This document shows, in pieces, positions 8,191 to 14,586 of a stretch of DNA of 64,000 nucleotides. The DNA is from Paenibacillus sp. YN15. Its GTDB lineage: Bacteria > Bacillota > Bacilli > Paenibacillales > NBRC-103111. A program made the translations under genes and the position numbers. Numbering within the stretch: position 1 is the first letter of the stretch; every line of letters starts with the position of its first letter. The notes under the pieces were generated by a model. The model worked only from the letters and a program-made list of their open reading frames with translations. It had not been told where the DNA came from and searched no databases. The DNA lies in NCBI RefSeq assembly GCF_003285005.1, contig NZ_QMFA01000009.1, forward strand, positions 37,411 to 101,410. Direction: 5' to 3'.

Positions 8191-8393
8191 GGATGCAGTG
8201 GGTTTGTTTATATACTTGGATTATCGCGAGGTGCTTAATGCCTGTGAAGCTAACGAAGTCTGCTCTGAATAAGTATCTGAAGCAGCCAAGCAACGACCAG
8301 CTTATGGTATTTGTTGAGCAGAACGCAGTTGATCCTATAGTAGAATGTGGATATAATGTAGTTAGAATATTGCTATGGAAGGCGGCTGAACAG
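8191..8393. other. non-coding or decayed segment between the two TA modules
   Basis: No open frame with a ribosome binding site is visible. One frame from 8186 reads EDAVGLFIYLDYREVLNA before a stop near 8270 and may be a coding relic. An upstream extension of the next antitoxin frame to 8187 is rejected because a good promoter (8329-8357) lies inside it. Confidence 0.4.
8329..8357 (+). promoter_or_regulatory. promoter of the Phd/ParE module
   Basis: TTGATC at 8329-8334 and a perfect TATAAT at 8352-8357 are 17 bases apart, with the expected start of transcription about 30 bases before the antitoxin ATG at 8394. Confidence 0.75.
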
Positions 8394-8684
8394 ATGCAAA
8401 TTAAACCATCCGCGAGTATTAGGCAAAATTATAACGAAATTGCAGACTTGTGCAAATCTTCTGGAGAACCTGTGTACCTGACCAAAAATGGCGAGGGCGA
8501 TCTGGTGGTAATGGATATCGCTTCATTCACCCGCCGTGAGAAAATGCTGAAGCTGCGCGAAGAACTGCTGGCCGTGGAGGAAGAACGTTTGGCCGGACGA
8601 ACGGGTATGACGCTGGATGAACTGGATACGTATCTGGACGATCTTATTGGCGAGGTGGAGCATGGAACCAACGGCTCCTTATAA
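8394..8684 (+). CDS. Phd/YefM-type antitoxin
   Basis: 96 residues. The N-terminal half, with SIRQNYNEIADLCKSSGEPVYLTKNGEGDLVVMDIASF, is the typical Phd/YefM DNA-binding fold, in which one segment reads as R-x-N-x-x-E-I followed by a strand ending in VVMD. The C-terminal half is a charged helix that should wrap the toxin. It ends 23 bases inside the downstream toxin gene, the usual overlapping order. The start at 8394 is chosen because a consensus promoter lies just upstream and the longer open frame to 8187 would include it. It should repress its own promoter together with the toxin. Confidence 0.85.
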   Translation: MQIKPSASIRQNYNEIADLCKSSGEPVYLTKNGEGDLVVMDIASFTRREKMLKLREELLAVEEERLAGRTGMTLDELDTYLDDLIGEVEHGTNGSL

Positions 8685-8982
8685 AGTAATCGTATCCGAC
8701 CGTGCCCGTCAGATGCTGGCTGGGCATGTTCGGTTTCTGGCCCAAAAAAGCCCTGAAGCCGCCCGAAGGACCAAAAATGATTTGATGAAGGCCATTCGTT
8801 CCTTGTCCCATATGCCGGAACGGTTTCCTTTTCTGAACGCAGAATATATTCCGCTGAACAAGTATCACAAAATGTATATAGAAAAGTGGTATTTGATTCT
8901 GTATCAAATCAAGGATCAAACTGTTTATGTGGACTATATCCTGGATTGCAGACAAGATTACGGGTGGCTGGCGGGAAAGTAA
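8662..8982 (+). CDS. RelE/ParE family toxin
   Basis: 106 residues. YKVIVSDRARQMLAGHVRFL at residues 7-26 is the start of the ParE fold (strand followed by a long helix). A second helix ARRTKNDLMKAIRSL, the segment MPERFPFL, and strands WYLILYQI and VYVDYILDCRQDYGWL complete the fold at full length. The start at 8662 overlaps the antitoxin's last 23 bases and follows GAGGTGGAG. The family blocks gyrase (ParE) or cuts mRNA (RelE); which applies here is not visible from sequence. The module appears intact, unlike the neighbouring one. Confidence 0.85.
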   Translation: MEPTAPYKVIVSDRARQMLAGHVRFLAQKSPEAARRTKNDLMKAIRSLSHMPERFPFLNAEYIPLNKYHKMYIEKWYLILYQIKDQTVYVDYILDCRQDYGWLAGK

Positions 8983-9001
8983 GGTGTTTTTATTTATTTG
9001 T

Positions 9002-9061
9002 AAAAAAACCGTTCCTTGATGAAGGGAGAAGTATCTCCGAGCCTTCATAGGAGCGGTTTTT
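9002..9061 (+). terminator. rho-independent terminator (repeated type)
   Basis: AAAAAACCGTTCC...TGATGAAGG pairs with CCTTCATAGGAGCGGTTTTT around a GAGAAGTATCTC hairpin. A related sequence terminates the MFS gene at 12145-12206. Confidence 0.8.
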
Positions 9062-9192
9062 GTTTTGATTCGTAACAGCTTTATACGAATAATGCATAAA
9101 TGCCAATATGAGATTTCGGGATGAAGTATACTTTTACTTAGGTGATGATGACATTATGGATTTATTTTTCCCATTGACTTTGGAGGATAAAA

Positions 9193-9485
9193 ATGAAAAG
9201 TATTCTAGCTGACTTGTATGAAGGCAAATTGCATCCCGATGAAACGATCATGCCCATTGACCCTGAATACCGCCGGAATAACAGAGAAATCTCCAACACC
9301 CCATAGAGGCGTGTAAAAAGACATTCTCCGAAAGCGATTTTAAATTGCTGGAGGAGGTATTGGACCTGTATGGAACCTCTCACTCCATGCTCAATTCGGC
9401 ATCCTTTGTAGAGGGCTTCAAAGTGGGGGCTTTAATGATGATCGAGGTTTTTGCGGGGAAAGAGGAAGGGGGGAATAAAATATAA
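9193..9485 (+). pseudogene. frameshifted DUF6809-like small protein gene
   Basis: From the ATG at 9193 (behind TGGAGGATAA) the frame reads MKSILADLYEGKLHPDETI and continues to a TAG at about 9304. The next frame then continues smoothly as IEACKKTFSESDFKLLEEV and later FVEGFKVGALMMIEVFAG to the TAA at 9485. Together these give one protein of about 97 residues resembling the DUF6809 family often seen in Paenibacillus. One base is missing (or two extra) in the ACCCCATAG stretch. A sequencing error is the alternative to a true pseudogene. Confidence 0.6.
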
Positions 9486-9621
9486 AATACGGCATGTATA
9501 TTGCACTCTACAAATTACCAATATAAAATAAGCTTCTGTTCGATATAGGCATTTTGTCATATAATGATAAAGTTAAATTCCATCATAACAGGCTATGACA
9601 TTATAATAGAGTTACAGGGGA
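9486..9621. other. AT-rich intergenic stretch
   Basis: Nothing coding is visible. TATAATGATAAAG and CATTATAATAGAG offer -10-like boxes, so a promoter could read into the ABC-F remnant, but no -35 partner is convincing. Confidence 0.3.
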
Positions 9622-9795
9622 GTGCCGCGGCAACGACTGAAAGAAAGCAGTAGAGGACATTTTAATCAAAATACTCCTAAGGAAACGGAACAATGGAAGG
9701 GCAGCATCCTGCTGATTTCCCATGAACCGGAATTCTACCGCGATGTGGCCACTGAAACCTGGAACTGCGAATCGTGGACGACGAAGGTGTTTTAA
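9622..9795 (+). pseudogene. ABC-F C-terminal remnant fused to foreign 5' sequence
   Basis: From a GTG at 9622 a frame of 57 codons runs to the same TAA as the ABC-F gene. The first 25 codons (beginning VPRQRLKESSRGHFNQ) are unrelated to ABC-F. The last 32 codons repeat its C-terminus exactly at the protein level: GSILLISHEPEFYRDVATET and so on to TTKVF. It lacks both ATPase cassettes and cannot be functional as an ABC-F protein. Confidence 0.8.
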
Positions 9796-9926
9796 AAGCT
9801 GTTTTTGCGCAGCTTTGCATACAGAGATACCCTGCAGCTTCAATGGTTCTTGCAACCGTTGAATAGCTGTCGGGGTATTTTTTTGTGAAAAAAATCTTAT
9901 TGTATAACTTATTATATGGTTTATAA
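9697..9926. repeat. copy 2 of duplicated ABC-F gene end
   Basis: 95 of 99 coding bases are identical to 7424-7522, and all four differences are silent. The terminator copy (9827-9884) and the following TATATGGTTTATA are also shared, with more changes. The direct repeats enclose about 2.2 kb. Confidence 0.95.
9827..9884 (+). terminator. duplicated ABC-F-type terminator
   Basis: ATACCCTGCAGCTTCAATGG pairs with CCGTTGAATAGCTGTCGGGGTAT before a T-run. It is a diverged copy of the terminator at 7550-7608. Confidence 0.8.
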
Positions 9927-9931
9927 TAAGT
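9907..9931. promoter_or_regulatory. perfect 10-bp inverted repeat upstream of the ROK gene
   Basis: ACTTATTATA (9907-9916) and TATAATAAGT (9922-9931) form a perfect palindrome with a 5-base centre, about 50 bases before the ROK start. This is a plausible operator for that regulator; the corresponding stretch after copy 1 lacks the palindrome. Confidence 0.45.
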
Positions 9932-9982
9932 CCCGAGATAATACTGCGGCTACATTAACTTAAGCTTGGGTGGTGAAACGGA

Positions 9983-10875
9983 ATGGGCGTGAATGCGCTG
10001 AATCTGAAGCAGAGCAATGTGTATACCGTCCTTTGGACGCTGTGCTCCTGCAAAACCTCCACAAGGCTTTGGCCCGCATGACGGACCTTAGCTTTGCCAC
10101 AGTGGGAAATATCCTGAACGCTCTTGTGGAAACCGGGGAGGTGCTATTGGGGGAACAGGTTGCTTCCGCAGGCGGCAGACCGTCGCAAACCTATACCTTC
10201 AATGCTGAATATGCCCATGTGCTGGCCGTGTCTGCCCGGGTGCAGCATGGAGCGCATACGATTCAGGCTTGTGTGGGCAATTTGTACGGCGAGGTGGTTT
10301 GGGAAACACGGCAGAGCTACGACACCATCCAGCTGGCGAGCCTGGAAGCGGTGGTGGAGGCGTATTTGCGCCAATACCCAACCATCCGTGTGATGTCCTT
10401 TGCCCTGCCCGGTGTGGAACATAACGGCCGGATTCTCATCAACGACTATAAGGAACTGGTCGGAGTCCCGTTTCAAGCACATTTTCAAGAGAAATATAAT
10501 CTGCCAGTGATTGTGGAAAATGATGTGAACGCAGCGGTGCTGGGCCATTGCCGGGAAAGGGAGACGCCGTCTGTTACAGTGGGCATCGACTGGTTGGCAG
10601 TGGATTACGGGAATCCCGTGGAAATCGGCAGCGCCATAACCCGCCTGATCGGCATGCTCTGCGGAATCCTAAATCCGGACCAGGTGGTGCTGTATGGGGA
10701 TTTTCTGTCTCTGCCCGTGCAGGAAAGCATCCGGCAGGAGATTCCCTCCTTGGCAGTCCGGGATATCTTCCCTTCCCTGAACTATACCAGTGACCTGAAC
10801 ACGGACATTATTGCCGGGCTTATAAAGCTGGCGGTTTCCGTTTATCAGCAGAATGTGTTCGGGAAGAATCACTAG
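9983..10875 (+). pseudogene. ROK family transcriptional regulator, frameshifted and internally deleted
   Basis: The ATG at 9983 opens MGVNALNLKQSNVYTVLWTL, the typical helix-turn-helix start of ROK repressors, but this frame stops near 10073. The rest, KALARMTDLSFATVGNILNAL and the ROK domain to GKNH at 10875, is in another frame; one missing base in TCCACAAGG explains the break. The ROK domain also jumps from HCRERETPS directly to VTVGIDWLAVDYGNP, so the usual glycine-rich GAGI...GE segment of about 25-40 residues appears deleted. Two independent lesions argue for a real pseudogene. It precedes an MFS gene, a common pairing. Confidence 0.75.
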
Positions 10876-10934
10876 GAGCTGCACCGTAGTCTCCAAGCAG
10901 AAAGACAACTTCTGAGTAAAGCAGGCGATGATAC

Positions 10935-12122
10935 ATGATTTTTCTGGCCTTAATCTATCTGGCGTTTATTAGCTTGGGATTGCCGGATTCACTGCTGGGG
11001 TCCTCCTGGCCCATGATGAACCAAGAATTTGGAGTACCCGTAGGCTATGCGGGCTCTGTCTCCATGATTATCTCCGGCGGCACCATTGTGTCCAGCCTGT
11101 TCTCCCACCGGCTGATCCAGCGCTTCGGGACCGGCAGGGTGACAGTAGTCAGTGTGGCCATGACCGCTGTGGCGCTGCTGGGCTTTTCTGTATCGCCGTC
11201 GTTTTATTGGCTTCTGGCTCTGGCGGTTCCTCTTGGTCTGGGGGCAGGGGCGGTGGATTCGGGCTTGAATGAATTTGTAGCGGAGCATTACGAGGCCAGG
11301 CATATGAACTGGCTGCACTGCTTCTGGGGAGTGGGCGCCATGCTGGGGCCCGTTCTGATGGCGGCGCTGGTGCAGGGAGGACATCATTGGAGAAACGGCT
11401 ACTCCGCCATTTCTCTGATCCAGTTCGCGCTGGTAGTGCTGCTGCTGTTTTCCTTGCCCATGTGGAAAAGGTACGAGACTCCGTCTCTCGGACACGTGGA
11501 AGAAGCTCTTACCGGCAAACAAGAGCAGGGACTGCTTGCGCCGCTGCGGGCAAAAGGGGCCGTCTTCGCCATGCTGACCTTCTTCCTGTATACCTCCATC
11601 GAGGCATCCATGATGCTGTGGGGAGCCAGCTACCTGGTTAATGTCAAAGACATCCTGCCGGAACACGCGGCGGGCTGGGTCTCCTTATTCTTCCTGGGCA
11701 TTACCGCCGGGCGGATGCTGAGCGGCTTCGTCTCTATCAAAGCAAGCAACGAAGCGTTGATCCGCCTGGGAACGGTACTCATTATCGCGGGGATTGTCCT
11801 GATGCTGCTTCCGCTGCCCACCTGGGTAACTATTGGCGCATTTATCATGATCGGGCTGGGGCTGGCCCCCATCTATCCGTCCATGCTGCACCAAACCCCG
11901 GTCTATTTCGGCAAAGCCAATGCCCAGGCCACCATGGGCCTGCAAATGGCCTTCGCCTACACCGGCACCACCCTGATGCCGCCCCTCTTCGGGCAAATCT
12001 TCGCCCGTGTATCCTTCTCGCTGATGCCATACGTCCTGCTCATTTGCAGCACAGGCCTGCTGGCCAGCACCATGATCCTGGCCGCGTTGGCGAAGGACAG
12101 AGGTGTGGGGGCGAGGGAGTAG
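10935..12122 (+). CDS. MFS transporter
   Basis: 395 residues, about 12 hydrophobic segments. It opens LALIYLAFISLGLPDSLLGS, the usual first helix of a sugar/efflux-type MFS subgroup often encoded beside ROK regulators. SHRLIQRFGTGRV after helix 2 is the family's cytoplasmic loop motif, and the second half (helices 7-12) begins near residue 205. The ribosome site before the ATG is weak (AGGCGATGATAC), so the start is uncertain by a few codons. With the neighbouring ROK repressor broken, expression may no longer respond to its ligand. The substrate is unknown. Confidence 0.85.
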   Translation: MIFLALIYLAFISLGLPDSLLGSSWPMMNQEFGVPVGYAGSVSMIISGGTIVSSLFSHRLIQRFGTGRVTVVSVAMTAVALLGFSVSPSFYWLLALAVPLGLGAGAVDSGLNEFVAEHYEARHMNWLHCFWGVGAMLGPVLMAALVQGGHHWRNGYSAISLIQFALVVLLLFSLPMWKRYETPSLGHVEEALTGKQEQGLLAPLRAKGAVFAMLTFFLYTSIEASMMLWGASYLVNVKDILPEHAAGWVSLFFLGITAGRMLSGFVSIKASNEALIRLGTVLIIAGIVLMLLPLPTWVTIGAFIMIGLGLAPIYPSMLHQTPVYFGKANAQATMGLQMAFAYTGTTLMPPLFGQIFARVSFSLMPYVLLICSTGLLASTMILAALAKDRGVGARE

Positions 12123-12144
12123 TTTTTAACAATAGCGCGTCAAA

Positions 12145-12206
12145 TAAAAACCGTCCTTGATGAAGGGGAGGAGTTATCTCCAGTTCTTCAAAAGGGGCAG
12201 TTTTTG
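12145..12206 (+). terminator. terminator of the MFS gene (repeated type)
   Basis: AAAAACCGTCCTTGATGAAG pairs imperfectly with CTTCAAAAGGGGCAGTTTTT around GGAGGAGTTATCTCC. It is similar in sequence to 9002-9061. Confidence 0.75.
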
Positions 12207-12328
12207 ATGTAGCGGCAATCACTCAACTAGAACGGTTGGGATTGTCTGTGACCTATTATCTGGCAGTCCAGATTCTGTTGGCCGCAACTTGCATATATTG
12301 AAAGGATGATAAATGGGGAGGGACCGGC

Positions 12329-13048
12329 TTGAGCAAATCAGCGGATAAGGCAAATGGAGTATCGGTTATTGTATGCACCAATCGCCCGCAGTTTTTTCAT
12401 AACATCCTGAGAAATTTCCTGAATCAGCGGTATGCCCATAAGGAATTGATTATCATCCTGAATAAGGACAGCATGGATGTGCGGCAATACCGGAACAAAA
12501 TACGCGCCTATCCCCGGATCTCCGTGTATCAGGTGCCGGAGAAAATTTCATTGGGACAATGCCTGAACTGTGGAATTGCCAAAGCCAGGCTGCCGCTAAT
12601 CGCTAAGTTCGATGATGATGACTACTATTCGCCCTTTTATTTGAGGGAGCAGGTCAAGGCGCTGCGGCGCACCAAAAGCGATATCGTGGGCAAGCATGCC
12701 TCGCTCGTGTACCTGGAAGCGAGCAAGAAGCTGATTATCCGGTCGCCTGGCGAAGCGAACAAGCAGGCGCATTTTGTGCAGGGTGGCACATTACTGTTCA
12801 CCGGACGAGTGTCCAGGCAGGTGCGGTTTCCCGATCGTTCTCTGGGGGAGGATGTGGCGTTCCTGAAGCAGTGCCGCGACAAGGGATATGAAACCTACGC
12901 CACATCCCCTTACAATTATGTATACATGCGCAGGGAAAATAAAAGGAGCCATACCTGGAGGGTGCCGGACCGCTTCTATCTGAGAGGCAGCAAGCCGGTT
13001 GCCCATACGGTCCGCTACCGTTCCATCGCCGTCCGTTATTGCCGTTGA
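12329..13048 (+). CDS. family 2-type glycosyltransferase
   Basis: 239 residues, cytoplasmic. GVSVIVCTNRPQFFHNILRN at residues 10-29 is the first strand of a GT-A fold. KFDDDDYYSPFYL near residue 95 carries the Asp-rich metal/nucleotide-sugar motif, and LGEDVAFLKQCRDKGY near residue 175 matches the acceptor-side ED motif. The start is a TTG at 12329 behind GGGGAGGG. The C-terminal 30 residues are basic (RYRSIAVRYCR). It stands alone between two terminators; the donor and acceptor cannot be told. Related enzymes in spore formers often decorate surface or spore-coat glycans, but that is only a possibility here. Confidence 0.82.
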   Translation: MSKSADKANGVSVIVCTNRPQFFHNILRNFLNQRYAHKELIIILNKDSMDVRQYRNKIRAYPRISVYQVPEKISLGQCLNCGIAKARLPLIAKFDDDDYYSPFYLREQVKALRRTKSDIVGKHASLVYLEASKKLIIRSPGEANKQAHFVQGGTLLFTGRVSRQVRFPDRSLGEDVAFLKQCRDKGYETYATSPYNYVYMRRENKRSHTWRVPDRFYLRGSKPVAHTVRYRSIAVRYCR

Positions 13049-13225
13049 GACTGGAAGCTCTGAGGTGCCGGGGAATGCTTCCAATGAAAGCTGGCTGAAG
13101 AAAATTGGCTATGCTTCTCCGTCTGAGACCTTGGAGCAGTTGGAGGATGTGCTGGCAAATTCCGTAATAATGATCCTGACGGCTTTTCTCAAGCTACACT
13201 ACGGATATCAAGCTTACGCAAGCGC

Positions 13226-13257
13226 AAGAAGCCGATTCTAAACCATCGGCTTCTTTT
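13226..13257. terminator. bidirectional terminator
   Basis: AGAAGCCGAT (13228-13237) pairs with ATCGGCTTCT (13244-13253), with A residues before and T residues after. It can end both the glycosyltransferase (+) and the VOC protein gene (-). The 13049-13225 stretch shows no supported gene. Confidence 0.8.
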
Positions 13258-13274
13258 AGCGCTGCTCTGCAACT

Positions 13275-13655
13275 TTAGCCGCGGAATTCAATCAGCTCGC
13301 CATCGGGTCCCTGGAAAACGACTCTTTTCCAGCCGACCTCCTGCGGTGTTCTGGGGCTTGGGATATGAGGCTCCTTTACGACCGGTATGCCGGCGGCCGC
13401 CAGCCTGGCATAATCCGCATCGAAATCATCGCTAATCAGGCAGAAGTGGTAGCCTTTGTTCTCTGTTTCGATGGTCCACTGCTCCATCTCCAGGACGGTA
13501 TCTCCCAATTGAAGGTACACCACTTTTTCGATTTCCGGCATTCCGGGTACATCATGTTCAAAGTATTTCCTGAATCCGAAATTCTCCTCATAAAAGGCAA
13601 CGGATCTGGCCCGGTCCTTCACCGAAAAAGCAACATGGTCTATCCGCGTAAACAT
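13275..13655 (-). CDS. VOC (glyoxalase/bleomycin resistance) family protein
   Basis: 126 residues made of two beta-alpha-beta-beta-beta units. FTRIDHVAFSVKDRARSVAF carries the first metal-site His (DHVAF) and YHFCLISDD the second unit's His; ELIEFRG at the end supplies the Glu. The start at 13655 follows AAAGGAGGATG; the longer frame to 13706 overlaps the cupin gene. It probably forms a two-gene operon with the cupin gene 14 bases upstream, repressed by the divergent HxlR regulator. Members range from lactoylglutathione lyases to dioxygenases and thiol-transfer resistance proteins, so the reaction is not assigned. Confidence 0.85.
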   Translation of the reverse strand: MFTRIDHVAFSVKDRARSVAFYEENFGFRKYFEHDVPGMPEIEKVVYLQLGDTVLEMEQWTIETENKGYHFCLISDDFDADYARLAAAGIPVVKEPHIPSPRTPQEVGWKRVVFQGPDGELIEFRG

Positions 13656-13669
13656 AGGGGCATCCTCCT

Positions 13670-13987
13670 TTAATTTATTTTTGCTTTGATCTGCAGCACA
13701 ACCCAATTGGAAGGGCTGGTGTTATAGAAGCCGTGAGTCTCACCGTTGGGTGAAAAAAGAATATCCTTTTCCTTCAGCAGGAAATCCTCATTATTGATCC
13801 TGACCGTCCCTTCGCCGGAAACCACATAAAACACTTCGTCTATATCCGCGTGCTTATGATCCGGTGTGGATTGTCCCGGCGTATAGAGCAACAGTCCTGT
13901 ATCCAGCAGCCCCTCTTTCAAAATGGCTTTGCGGGAGCTTTTGTTATTGGCGAAATCAAGCATGTTTTCGATATTGCTTTTTTTCAA
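13670..13987 (-). CDS. cupin domain protein
   Basis: 105 residues, a single cupin barrel: motif 1 is TPDHKHADIDEVFYVVSGEG and motif 2 is LFSPNGETHGFYNTS, supplying the His-His-Glu-His metal set. I take a TTG at 13987 as start because GAGGAGGTG lies six bases before it; the ATG-initiated frame to 14095 would run through the promoter and operator. It is first in an operon with the VOC protein. An HxlR partner suggests a role in reactive-electrophile or quinone defence, but this is inference. Confidence 0.8.
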   Translation of the reverse strand: MKKSNIENMLDFANNKSSRKAILKEGLLDTGLLLYTPGQSTPDHKHADIDEVFYVVSGEGTVRINNEDFLLKEKDILFSPNGETHGFYNTSPSNWVVLQIKAKIN

Positions 13988-14015
13988 GCTGCACACCTCC
14001 TCTCTGTTGGAATCT

Positions 14016-14044
14016 ACGATAAGGCCAATACTTACTTTTCGCAA
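14016..14044 (-). promoter_or_regulatory. promoter of the cupin-VOC operon
   Basis: On the minus strand TTGCGA (14044-14039) and TATCGT (14021-14016) are exactly 17 bases apart. The HxlR-operator half site AAAAGTAAGT falls within the spacer. Confidence 0.6.
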
Positions 14045-14083
14045 GAAGGCACTATTTTGTGCTATACTGACCAAAAAGTAAGT
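14030..14083. promoter_or_regulatory. HxlR operator, widely spaced inverted repeat
   Basis: ACTTACTTTT (14030-14039) and AAAAGTAAGT (14074-14083) are perfect 10-base inverted repeats. The first is inside the cupin promoter; the second follows a TATACT (14063-14068) that could be the -10 of the regulator gene. The layout suggests that one regulator represses both directions. Confidence 0.6.
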
Positions 14084-14115
14084 AATGGACATCATGATGG
14101 TTAGGAGCCAATAAC

Positions 14116-14445
14116 ATGCCTTGTGATCAATCTTGCCCCATCGAGCATACCGTGAATTTGATTGGACATAAGTGGAAGGTGCTGATTCTAAGGAATTTGT
14201 TTAACCAAGGCACGCAACGATTCAGTGAGCTCAGCAAGGGAATCAGCGGTATAAGCCAAAAAATGCTGACCCAACAGCTCCGGCAACTGGAGCACGACGG
14301 AATCATTCAGCGGACTGTCTATCCGGAGGTGCCACCCAGGGTAGAATATGATCTTACGGAGCTGGGACAATCGTTAAAGCCCATATTGGAGGAAATGAAC
14401 ATGTGGGGAAAGGAGCATATGAAGCGGAGCGGCCAGGGGCAGTAA
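14116..14445 (+). CDS. HxlR family (MarR-like winged helix) regulator
   Basis: 109 residues, a full-length HxlR domain. CPIEHTVNLIGHKWKVLILR, with the Cys and the GHKW motif at residues 7-26, is the family hallmark; ISGISQKMLTQQLRQLEHDG is the recognition helix region and VEYDLTELGQSL the wing. Cys3, Cys7 and their surroundings could be thiol-sensing as in YodB/HypR-type members, which respond to quinones, aldehydes or hypochlorite. It is divergent from the cupin-VOC operon with paired inverted repeats between them, so it is probably their repressor and its own. Confidence 0.88.
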   Translation: MPCDQSCPIEHTVNLIGHKWKVLILRNLFNQGTQRFSELSKGISGISQKMLTQQLRQLEHDGIIQRTVYPEVPPRVEYDLTELGQSLKPILEEMNMWGKEHMKRSGQGQ

Positions 14446-14586
14446 AACTGCAAGGAGATATAGTTTTATAGAAAATACGCAAATGGTTGCAGGAAGCTGA
14501 CAGCAGAACTTCATGTGCAAACTCGATCATGGAAGGTTCTTTTTTGGGTAAAATATCCTTGATTAATTTAAAGGGAGGTGATGCCC

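Noticed and set aside
8187-8393. upstream extension of the Phd-like antitoxin to 165 residues
   Set aside because: The extension contains a consensus promoter and does not resemble the family; the ATG at 8394 gives the normal length.
12999-13241. 80-codon open frame after the glycosyltransferase
   Set aside because: It begins inside the glycosyltransferase without a ribosome site and ends in the terminator arm; the downstream part might be a coding relic, but nothing supports a gene.
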